Below, one piece after another: positions 51,301-57,641 of a stretch of 64,000 bases of DNA; the stretch's first letter is position 1, and the number at the start of each line of letters is the position of its first letter. The notes below the pieces were generated by a model. That model did not search any database, was not told the origin of the DNA, and saw only the letters and a list, made by a program, of their open reading frames with translations. The translations under genes and the position numbers were made by a program. Source of the DNA: VXNE01 sp963668365 (GTDB taxonomy: Bacteria > Pseudomonadota > Gammaproteobacteria > Pseudomonadales > Azotimanducaceae); contig OY764266.1 in assembly GCA_963668365.1 (NCBI GenBank), positions 2,418,001-2,482,000 on the forward strand, written 5' to 3'.

Positions 51301-53789
51301 CGGCAGGTTCCGTCTGGTACTCGTGGACAGCGCCTTCGGACGGCCACGTCTCTTTCAGCGTGACGCCCACGGGCGCGCTCGGCTCCAGGGACAAGGCACG
51401 GGTCGATGTGTTTGGAGGCAGCCTGATCGCGGGGCTCGACCCCGTCGGGTCGGGGGAGTGGGGGGTTCAGTTCTTCGCCGGCTCGGGCCAGACCTTTCTG
51501 ATCAGGGTGGGCTACGCTGGGAGGGCCGCGCCATTGGCGCTGAACTGGTCGGTGGGCCCCCGTCCCGCCAACGACGACCTCGCGGCCGCCGCGGTGCTGG
51601 AGGACGCCAGCGGCAGCGTCGACGGTACCAATGCCGGCGCCACCCTGGAGCCCGCGGAGTTCTTCGGCGAACTCGCCGCCACGGTCTGGTACCGGTGGAC
51701 GGCGCCGACCGAAGGATCCTGGAGATTCGAGTCCAGCGTGGATGACCTGCGGGTGCTTGCGTTCACGGGCGAACGCCTCTCCGACCTTCGGCTGGTGTCG
51801 GGATTCCCGTCCCGGGAGGCGGTGTTTCCGGCGCGCGGCGGCGACGCCTACTGGATCGCGGTAGCGTCGCGGGACGCCTACGCCGCCGGACTGACGTACG
51901 AACTGACGTGGGACAACTACGATCGCGTGCCGGGCAACGACGACTTCGGCGGTGCGGAGCAGATTGCGCCCGGGGTTTCGTCTCAATGGGTGGACATCGA
52001 CAGGGACGCGACGGTGGAGCCGGGGGAGCCTGCCGGAAGCGGGATTCGCACGAGGTGGTGGAGCTGGACCGCGGCCGCGGACGGCCGTTACGTCTGGCGA
52101 ATCGACGAGTTGACGCGTCCGACGACCGGACCCGAGAACCGTCTGATGGTCTCGGTGTTCACCGGCGAGGGTCTCGACGATCTGCAGTTCGTGGCTACGA
52201 ACGGCGAACGCATGTCCACCGATCTCGACTTCTCGACCGAAGGCGGTCGACGATACTGGATATCCGCCGGCTTCCCCGCCGCCGACCTGTGGGCATTCGA
52301 GCTTGAATCGGCCGACGCGACGCTCGTGTGGGGCGCGGCGCCGGAAAACGACGACGCGTCCGAAGCCTTCGCGATCATGGGCGCGTCGGGGTCGGTCTCG
52401 GGATCGAACGCCTTCGCGACCAACACACGCGGGGAGCGGAGCTTTGACGTCGGGCGCTCGACCCTCTGGTATGCCTGGGAAGCGCCGGTCTCCGGGTTGT
52501 TCACCTTCGCCGTTGACGGAGACGGGGGGCCTTGGGTGTTGACGGTCTATCGCGATGCGATGGACGGGTCCGGCCTTGAGACGGTGGCGTCCAGCCGAGC
52601 GGGCGGGACCGAAGGCAATGTGGCGTTCGAGGCCAGCCCGGGTGTTCGCTACATGGTCGTTCTCGGCGTGTCGGGAGGCGGGCGTGGCGGCGAGTTCACG
52701 CTGCGGTGGGAGCTGGCCGATCCGAGCCCGCCGCGCTATGTCGGGCGACTGGTGGACGGAGGGCGGGACTCCCGGGACAATCCGGTGGAGATCAGGGAGC
52801 CCGCCGGGTTGGCCATGCACCCGGACGGCACCGCGCTCTATCTGGCGTCCGGGATCGGGCTGCAGGTCTTCGAACGGGACCCGGAAACCGGCCGGCTCGA
52901 CCACGCGCAGCTGCTCGAGACGGATTTCGGCTTCCACTCCCGCGACCATCTTCTATGGGATACTCGGCGTGATCGCCTGCTGGTCGACCACTCCACCACA
53001 GGACAGTGGCAAGCGTTCGGGCGCGTCGGTGCGGGGCTGGAACTGGAATACCTGGGGCGGGTGCTCGCCCACCCCGGGTCGGGCGGCGCCGTCGTGCTGA
53101 TGGACCGCACCGGTACGGACCTCTATCGCATATCGTCCTGGAACTGGGGCTTGGCACACTTCTCGGTGGACGGGGACGAAATCCGAGAGGTCGCCGAATA
53201 CGACCTTCTCGAAGGTGTCACGCCGGGTACGCGGCGGGCGGCGGCTGTGTTGTCCAACGACGACCGCCACGTCTACGTCGCGACGGACGAGGTGCTGCAG
53301 GCTTTCGAACGGGATTTGGAGTCGGGCAAACTGGCTCGGGCGGACTTTGAAGGCACCATCGACAATCGGTTTCAAAACCCGCCATTGGCGATCACCGACG
53401 ACGACGCCTACCTCTTCGTGGGAGAAGATCTGGGTTCCATGGCGGTGTTTTCCCTCCAGGACCGGTTGAACCCCGCACGGTTGGCGACGTTGGAGCGGAC
53501 CCGGGGCGGCGTCTGCCGGTTTGCGGACGCCCGACCGGAGTCCCTGACCGTCGACGTGTTCTGCGATGGCCTGGCCTTTGCCGCGCGGTGGGATTCCGAG
53601 AACGGTGAGTTGAAGGGCACGGATTGGACGGCCTTCGCCCGCCCCGACTTCGCCGATCCCGTCGGATTCGCGGTCAGTCCCGACGAGCGCCACCTGTATG
53701 TGGTAACGCGGAGCGACGGCATCTTCACCTTCGCTCGCGATGGGGATGACGATGCGACTCCAGTGGCTCGTACTGGCGTGACGCCGTGA
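48396..53789 (+). CDS. Giant S8 (subtilisin) peptidase with four repeat domains and a C-terminal propeller
   Basis: The 1,797-codon frame begins at TTG 48396, two bases after the LRR gene. The true start is unsure because the first about 45 residues are Arg-rich and the membrane/signal segment (PFLLVLGAAVAAAAALVHYW) follows them. Subtilase triad: Asp in AVMDTGLNVSHLD (about 367), His in GLHGTHVTGTIVG (about 406), Ser in NGTSMASPAVAG (about 589). Four domains of about 125 residues start with N-D-(R/D) and share VWYxWTAPxxG (about 930, 1058, 1180, 1317), PPC-like beta-sandwich units. The C-terminal about 350 residues form a lactonase-like beta-propeller (GLAMHPDGTALYLASG, AFERDLESGKLARAD). A large exported protease for surface proteins or prey. 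Confidence 0.85.
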   Translation: MGRTPCSPQPAGPRHARSGRSRSVSRLPSRPLRSRRSSYGSVHKPFLLVLGAAVAAAAALVHYWQEGSQAFVDPTPSGTPETERMAATAARIAAESGDPQTPPPAVRAAPVPPRDSGTGAENRYPSTLPEGYSFVGFDGEMAKAPLGVRRDGARVPDGLDWLGAPTVVETLAAQAAEHGREWSFGWIRLAAGARQGDLAPSLTRAGAVIVGSSGRLLRARLPGDEKRLEAVAQLRGIGGVGAMPAEARLRAFDGRHVSDREPTPVFVTLMEDDRDGRWRRELAALGVVVGRYDPRIRVYEANVTRGVLDALGRADFVLAVEPVGTVEVAHDTAVPAMGADALRMYEGSPGLFSGVGGSTVPIAVMDTGLNVSHLDISSNRSSICGANFVYADPLVDDDDLWVDAGLHGTHVTGTIVGSGTAEPRYAGMAPSVQHIRFAKVLSHKGFGHDIFILRGMDFLAKSTSCPETGWSSDAVKPLVVNMSLSATARIWEGRTVAERKLDAVVWDRRQLYVVAQSNSNVGGFSNFAAAKNSLAVGAVVDGGSLAGFSSHGPTWDGRLAPQVVGTGVDVYSARGDGSREEYRSFNGTSMASPAVAGLAALLMDAVPAHRERPALARARLMASAIRPDAWLDDTAAFPADNSNGPGVLQTQYGLGKASARTSVLDRDRPDGWTSGSAISELEDGEYAWVDIDVPDGASRLDLVLTWDEPPADTLASAVLNDLDLWLDHGVDCEPEPCGEHASTSRVDNVEWIVVRNPAPGTHRAKVAASRVYTEAPRAALAWTVVRGSASPDLELSVDREFLEFEQGDSVKELKLSLTVDEYVAAGTQLHVDCRGVDGSRCALGDIRVSALREDGIAQQVSEPLGESVEVGELAAGETWEATVAFGRLAEAFRLYFKASAWNANAASATVLARAEGAGDADVPEVSAPSNDRFANAMPIEGAEGSVQVDPVRAVAEPGEPVFTARHGRPAGSVWYSWTAPSDGHVSFSVTPTGALGSRDKARVDVFGGSLIAGLDPVGSGEWGVQFFAGSGQTFLIRVGYAGRAAPLALNWSVGPRPANDDLAAAAVLEDASGSVDGTNAGATLEPAEFFGELAATVWYRWTAPTEGSWRFESSVDDLRVLAFTGERLSDLRLVSGFPSREAVFPARGGDAYWIAVASRDAYAAGLTYELTWDNYDRVPGNDDFGGAEQIAPGVSSQWVDIDRDATVEPGEPAGSGIRTRWWSWTAAADGRYVWRIDELTRPTTGPENRLMVSVFTGEGLDDLQFVATNGERMSTDLDFSTEGGRRYWISAGFPAADLWAFELESADATLVWGAAPENDDASEAFAIMGASGSVSGSNAFATNTRGERSFDVGRSTLWYAWEAPVSGLFTFAVDGDGGPWVLTVYRDAMDGSGLETVASSRAGGTEGNVAFEASPGVRYMVVLGVSGGGRGGEFTLRWELADPSPPRYVGRLVDGGRDSRDNPVEIREPAGLAMHPDGTALYLASGIGLQVFERDPETGRLDHAQLLETDFGFHSRDHLLWDTRRDRLLVDHSTTGQWQAFGRVGAGLELEYLGRVLAHPGSGGAVVLMDRTGTDLYRISSWNWGLAHFSVDGDEIREVAEYDLLEGVTPGTRRAAAVLSNDDRHVYVATDEVLQAFERDLESGKLARADFEGTIDNRFQNPPLAITDDDAYLFVGEDLGSMAVFSLQDRLNPARLATLERTRGGVCRFADARPESLTVDVFCDGLAFAARWDSENGELKGTDWTAFARPDFADPVGFAVSPDERHLYVVTRSDGIFTFARDGDDDATPVARTGVTP

Positions 53790-53803
53790 CGGGCATGGGG
53801 AGC

Positions 53804-53972
53804 GCTCATCGGCGGTTGCCTGATCCTCGGCATGGCCGCGCACTGCGCGGACGTGGACGATACGATGGCATGGGACGCTTGACGTGTCGATGCCGAACAT
53901 CAAGTTCGTCCGGCTGAGATTTCGGCGGGATGAGATGGCGTACATGCCATAAGCCAAGGATATTGATCTCAT
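53804..53972 (+). pseudogene. Internally deleted relic of the Cys-rich/C2-like gene
   Basis: The first about 70 bases match the 5' part of the gene at 56350 (LIGGCLxxGMAAHxAD … DDTMAWD) and the last about 90 bases match its 3' end (DVSMPNIKFVRLRFRR…MAYMP stop) and the following CATTGATCTCATGG. The join is at TGGGACG, which in the intact gene occurs both at 56458 and at 57192. So 734 bp were removed between two copies of a 7-base repeat, and the frame shifts to a TGA after five codons. It lies in the gap between the subtilase and FGE genes. Confidence 0.9.
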
Positions 53973-54054
53973 GGAAGATTGCTCCTTCCCGAACGAACGC
54001 CCCATTCGCGGACTATCCGGTCAAAGAAGGGCGGATGCGCGCGGTGGAATCACG

Positions 54055-56340
54055 ATGAGCGGTGGCCGATTGCCGACATATGGCAAGCAACTGGTTGTGC
54101 TTGCAGTCGTTGCGTGGGCCGCGTTGTGGACATGCGCCGTGATCGCCGAGGATGTGTCGCCGGGACAGCAACTGGTGGCCGCAGTACGGGACGGCGACTT
54201 GCCCGAAGTGCGCAGGTTGGTGGACGAGGGCGCATACAAACCGATGACCATGGGGGGTATCGTTGCTCTTGCCGTTGCCAAGTCAGAAGGTCACGCGGAT
54301 ATCGCCGAGTTGCTTCAGGCGAAGCTCGACGAGTACATGGAATCCGGCGATGCAGCCGAGGCGTATGTGAACGGCTTCAGGAAGCGCCTGGTTGATCGCC
54401 TGTACGCTATGGATGGGCCGCCACCTATCCGCGAAGTCGGTGATCGCTTTCAGGACTGCCAGGCGTGCCCGGAGATGATCGTGCTGCCTACAGGCGAGTT
54501 CGAGATGGGATCGCGCTCGCATGAGAAGGATCGCCAGGATTGGGAAGGTCCGGTTCATCGTGTGGCCATTGCAGAGCCCGTTGCGATGGGTTTGCACGAA
54601 GTGACTGTCGCGGAGTTCCGCCGTTTTGTGGCCGACACGGGCCACGCAATGGGCGACTCCTGCTGGACATTCGTCAGTACCGGGTCGAGATCGGAGCTAA
54701 TCGATGAACTCATTTCCATTGACTTTGATGAAACCACGCCAATGCTCCGCATGCTCCGCGGGATTGGCGGGTTTGCCCGCGAGGGGCAGGGGTGGCGAAA
54801 CCCGGGATTCGGACAAGGAGACAAGCATCCCGTCGTGTGCGTTAGCTGGGAAGATGCGCGAGCGTACGCGAAGTGGTTGTCCGGGAAAACGGGACAGAGC
54901 TACCGCCTGCCCAGCGAAGCGGAGTGGGAATACGCCGCCCGGGCCGGAACGGACGCCGCCAGGTACTGGGGCGACGCGGAGTCGTGCCGCTTTGCGAACG
55001 GGGCGGAGCCGTTGGGGTCGCTACTGAGCCGCATGGTAGGCTCGCAGGCCGATGCTGGCCAGTGTCTCGACAATCACTCTTATTCGTCGCCCGCAGCCAG
55101 TTACCTCCCCAACAGCTATGGTCTGTACGACATGCTGGGAAATGTCTGGGAGTGGACCGCGGACTGTTTCAATGCCAGCTATGGCGGTGCGCCGCCTGAC
55201 GGCAGCGCATGGGAACGGGGAGATTGCTCGTGGCGGGCGATACGAGGCGGGTCCTACACCAACGGTTGGTCGGGGCCACCCCGGTCGTCGATGCGCAAGT
55301 TCCTTCCGGAAGGAGACCGTACGGCCGATATGGGATTCCGTGTCGTCCGTTCAATGGGAAGGGAGATGCGGCGGGATGTCACCGACACGGATCGGACGCG
55401 GGCAACGGGCCTGGGAGTTGGCGAGCACTTCCGTGAATGCGCGGAGTGCCCGGAAATGGTGGTCTTGCCGACGGGGTCCTTCAAAATGGGATCGCGGCGG
55501 CGGGAAGAGGGGCGCTATCGGGACGAGGGACCCGTGCATGCAGTATCCATCGGCAGTCGCCTCGCGATCGGCGTGTACGAGGTCACGCGAGCGGAGTTCG
55601 GTCGCTTCGTGGTTGATACGGGCCATCAGACGGATGACGAATGCTCGTTCGTCATCTTCGGAAGCCAGGGCAAACTCAAGGGCGGGTGGCAGACTCGACA
55701 CGACAGCGACCCCGTGGCATGCGTTAGCTGGCACGACGCTCGCGCGTATACGCGGTGGCTGTCTCTCAAGACTGGCGAGCGGTACCGTCTCCCTAGCGAA
55801 GCGGAATGGGAGTACGCGGCTCGCGGCGGATCGACAGCATCCAAATACTGGCTAAGCGGAGACGCGCAGTCGGGGCGTCCGCAGTGGGCGGGTCAATGCG
55901 CACATGGGAACGGAGCCGACCGGTCATGGTCGGATCGGGTCGTTTCGTGGGCCGAGACGCCGCAAGCTGCTGAAAACCTAAGGAGGGCGACTTCTTCGTG
56001 GGCCGCGTGCGAAGACTGGCACGAGCAAACCGCTCCCGTCGGAAGCTATCGCCCCAGCGACTTCGGTTTGCACGATGTCATCGGCAATGTGGCGGAGTGG
56101 ACGGAGGATTGTTGGAATAGCAACTACCGACGTGCACCGAAGGATGGCCAGACATGGACGGCCGGCGATTGCCGGGTTCGTGTCGTGCGCGGCGGTTCTT
56201 TCGTGGACGAGCCGCGCAAGCTCCGTTCGGCGTACCGGCGTGCGGTCACGGCCGATGACCGAATTTGGGCGGTCGGGTTTCGTGTGGCGCGGGCGTTGGA
56301 TGCCGTTGCGGTTTCTGGAAAGTCTGCCGTTTCGGAGTAG
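54055..56340 (+). CDS. Tandem FGE/SUMF1-fold protein with ankyrin-like start, exported
   Basis: ATG 54055 gives 761 residues with a signal or anchor (KQLVVLAVVAWAALWTCAVIA). One and a half ankyrin-like repeats follow (GDLPEVRRLVDEGA…GHADIAELLQAKL, about 36-88). Two formylglycine-generating-enzyme-type domains are at about 126-432 and 458-752. Each opens with (F)xxCxxCPEMxVLPTGxFxMGS and ends with xRGGSxxxxxxxxRSxxRxx…GFRVxR. The two cysteines of true FGE (in the CRYR-type loop near the C-terminus) are absent in both, so sulfatase maturation is unlikely. The fold may instead bind ligands or other proteins, as in C-type-lectin-like relatives. It stands between the pseudogene relic and the intact C2-like gene. 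Confidence 0.85.
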   Translation: MSGGRLPTYGKQLVVLAVVAWAALWTCAVIAEDVSPGQQLVAAVRDGDLPEVRRLVDEGAYKPMTMGGIVALAVAKSEGHADIAELLQAKLDEYMESGDAAEAYVNGFRKRLVDRLYAMDGPPPIREVGDRFQDCQACPEMIVLPTGEFEMGSRSHEKDRQDWEGPVHRVAIAEPVAMGLHEVTVAEFRRFVADTGHAMGDSCWTFVSTGSRSELIDELISIDFDETTPMLRMLRGIGGFAREGQGWRNPGFGQGDKHPVVCVSWEDARAYAKWLSGKTGQSYRLPSEAEWEYAARAGTDAARYWGDAESCRFANGAEPLGSLLSRMVGSQADAGQCLDNHSYSSPAASYLPNSYGLYDMLGNVWEWTADCFNASYGGAPPDGSAWERGDCSWRAIRGGSYTNGWSGPPRSSMRKFLPEGDRTADMGFRVVRSMGREMRRDVTDTDRTRATGLGVGEHFRECAECPEMVVLPTGSFKMGSRRREEGRYRDEGPVHAVSIGSRLAIGVYEVTRAEFGRFVVDTGHQTDDECSFVIFGSQGKLKGGWQTRHDSDPVACVSWHDARAYTRWLSLKTGERYRLPSEAEWEYAARGGSTASKYWLSGDAQSGRPQWAGQCAHGNGADRSWSDRVVSWAETPQAAENLRRATSSWAACEDWHEQTAPVGSYRPSDFGLHDVIGNVAEWTEDCWNSNYRRAPKDGQTWTAGDCRVRVVRGGSFVDEPRKLRSAYRRAVTADDRIWAVGFRVARALDAVAVSGKSAVSE

Positions 56341-56349
56341 CGCAGGACT

Positions 56350-57273
56350 GTGGCCGGCCGGGTGATCGACGGCACGATTAGGGAAAGCTTGCTCATCGGC
56401 GGTTGCCTGGTCTTCGGCATGGCCGCGCACGGTGCCGACCCGGACGACACGATGGCTTGGGACGGAGCGACCTATGTGCTCTCGGTGGGCGAGATGGAGA
56501 TGCTGCAAGACGTCAATACTGACGATACCTGGTCCCCGGCACCCGACCTCGTCGTTCGCATCTCGCGGACGGACCCTGAAGTGAGCCGCGAGATTCGGCG
56601 GCTCGAAATTGCAAATGACCGTCGGGAAGAGCGGCGACGAAAAGTCGGGCGGGCGCGGGACGAACTCCGCAAGCAGCGGGACGAGAGCGCGAGGGAACGC
56701 GTGGCGCCGCTGACCGAGCGGCAGGCGGAACGGTTGGATACGCTGCTGGCGAAGGTGGGGGAGACCTGCGCGAAGTCGCGTTCCGTTTGCCGCGGCTGCC
56801 CTGGGGGAGCGGACTTCGACACCTGCGCGGTGTGCGCGAAATGCCCGGAACTCGAGCTTCTTCAATGGCGGAAGGGCGAGAGCGAACGGGTCCCTGTTCC
56901 TCCCTTGACCGATAGGCAACTGCGGCGCCTCGAAGACCACGAGGAGGAAGTGCGGATACTCGATTCGGAGATTGACGCGGTGGAAAAGGAGGTGGCGAAC
57001 CTCAAGCGGCTGCTCCACGGCGCCACACGGGAGATCGAAACAGACCGTCTCACCGTCGATTTCAGGGATGAAGATGTCATCAGGGTATATCCCGAGGACA
57101 AGATCAGGATTTCGGTCTGGGACAATGATCTCTTCAACGACGACCTCTACGGTCGGGCCGCCGTGACGCTCGACCGCGCCGCGCTGGAGCATGGGACGCT
57201 CGACGTGTCGATGCCGAACATCAAGTTCGTCCGGTTGAGATTTCGGCGGGATGAGATGGCGTACATGCCATAG
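56350..57273 (+). CDS. Exported Cys-cluster, coiled-coil and C2-like domain protein
   Basis: GTG 56350 starts a 307-residue protein 9 bp after the FGE gene. The N-terminus has a signal-like stretch (SLLIGGCLVFGMAAHGAD). A charged coiled coil lies at about 77-123. A cysteine cluster at about 139-167 has spacing CX6CX2CX8CX2CX2C and ends in CxxCPE, the same motif that opens both FGE domains of its neighbour. The C-terminal about 75 residues (EDKIRISVWDNDLFNDDLYG) carry the D-x-D…D-D pattern of a C2/calcium-binding strand-loop. I do not recognise the whole protein from any described family. A deleted copy lies at 53804-53972. Confidence 0.7.
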   Translation: MAGRVIDGTIRESLLIGGCLVFGMAAHGADPDDTMAWDGATYVLSVGEMEMLQDVNTDDTWSPAPDLVVRISRTDPEVSREIRRLEIANDRREERRRKVGRARDELRKQRDESARERVAPLTERQAERLDTLLAKVGETCAKSRSVCRGCPGGADFDTCAVCAKCPELELLQWRKGESERVPVPPLTDRQLRRLEDHEEEVRILDSEIDAVEKEVANLKRLLHGATREIETDRLTVDFRDEDVIRVYPEDKIRISVWDNDLFNDDLYGRAAVTLDRAALEHGTLDVSMPNIKFVRLRFRRDEMAYMP

Positions 57274-57374
57274 TCCCGAGACATTGATCTCATGGGACTC
57301 TGCCCGGGGCGAGCGGGGTCCTGCATCCGCCGATGTCTCGACACGCGCCGCTCGGCCCGGGCGCGGTGGGCAGT

Positions 57375-57451
57375 GAAGCGTAACGGCCCCATCGCGTCCT
57401 TCACGTCGTCGCCGAAGACCCACAGGAACCACATGTTCCCGAGGATGTGGG
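57375..57451 (-). pseudogene. Relic of a rhomboid intramembrane protease gene
   Basis: The minus strand reads PHILGNMWFLWVFGDDVKDA then MGPLRF. This is the hallmark loop of rhomboid proteases (H…LGNMWFLWVFGDNVEDAMGHxRF). It breaks off on both sides, without start, catalytic GxS or C-terminal membrane segments. It is a 26-codon remnant of a lost gene in the gap before the riboswitch. Confidence 0.75.
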
Positions 57452-57489
57452 CAGTTTCGCAAGTTCGGTCCGCGCTCAGCGACGGTGCC

Positions 57490-57498
57490 TGTTATAAT
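57490..57498 (+). promoter_or_regulatory. Extended -10 promoter of the riboswitch-controlled TonB receptor
   Basis: TGTTATAAT is a perfect extended -10 (TGn-TATAAT). No good -35 hexamer is seen 16-18 bp upstream. Transcription would start about 57505, right at the foot of the riboswitch. Confidence 0.75.
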
Positions 57499-57506
57499 GG
57501 AGCGCA

Positions 57507-57592
57507 GACCCAAGGGGTGGCCTCGAGCCTGAGACGCGGATGCGATCCGCGGACCCTTTGAACCTGATCCGGACAATACCGGCGGAGGGATA
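57507..57592 (+). ncRNA. TPP (THI-element) riboswitch
   Basis: The aptamer is unmistakable: GGGGTG, a loop with CCTGAGA, a P3 hairpin (CGCGGAT/ATCCGCG), then ACCCTTTGAACCTGATCCGG, ACAATACCGG and CGGAGGGATA. It matches the conserved thiamine-diphosphate-binding core. It sits about 50 bp before the ATG of a TonB-dependent receptor, so receptor synthesis should fall when thiamine diphosphate is plentiful. No T-run hairpin follows, so control is probably translational through the ribosome site. Confidence 0.97.
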
Positions 57593-57613
57593 GGGCGTTC
57601 CATCCAAGCATCT

Positions 57614-57637
57614 CCCCCCCCCCGCCCAGGAGGGAAA
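57614..57637 (+). promoter_or_regulatory. C10 tract next to an unusually strong ribosome site
   Basis: Ten C precede GCCC and then AGGAGGGAAA, followed by the ATG at 57642. The C tract can pair with the G-rich ribosome site, giving a simple way for the riboswitch to hide or expose it. Length change in the tract would tune or break this. Confidence 0.6.
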
Positions 57638-57641
57638 TGAG

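Noticed and set aside
49467..52949. Long minus-strand ORFs (472 and 675 codons) inside the subtilase region
   Set aside because: They are antisense to the S8 gene, which has a complete catalytic triad and repeats. Composition is not protein-like.
54055..56340. The FGE-fold gene as a diversity-generating retroelement target
   Set aside because: No reverse transcriptase and no template repeat are seen, and the C-terminal ends lack the Asn/AAY-rich variable codons of such targets.
54055..56340. A sulfatase-maturation role of the FGE-fold protein
   Set aside because: Both domains lack the cysteines needed for formylglycine formation and no sulfatase gene lies in the window.
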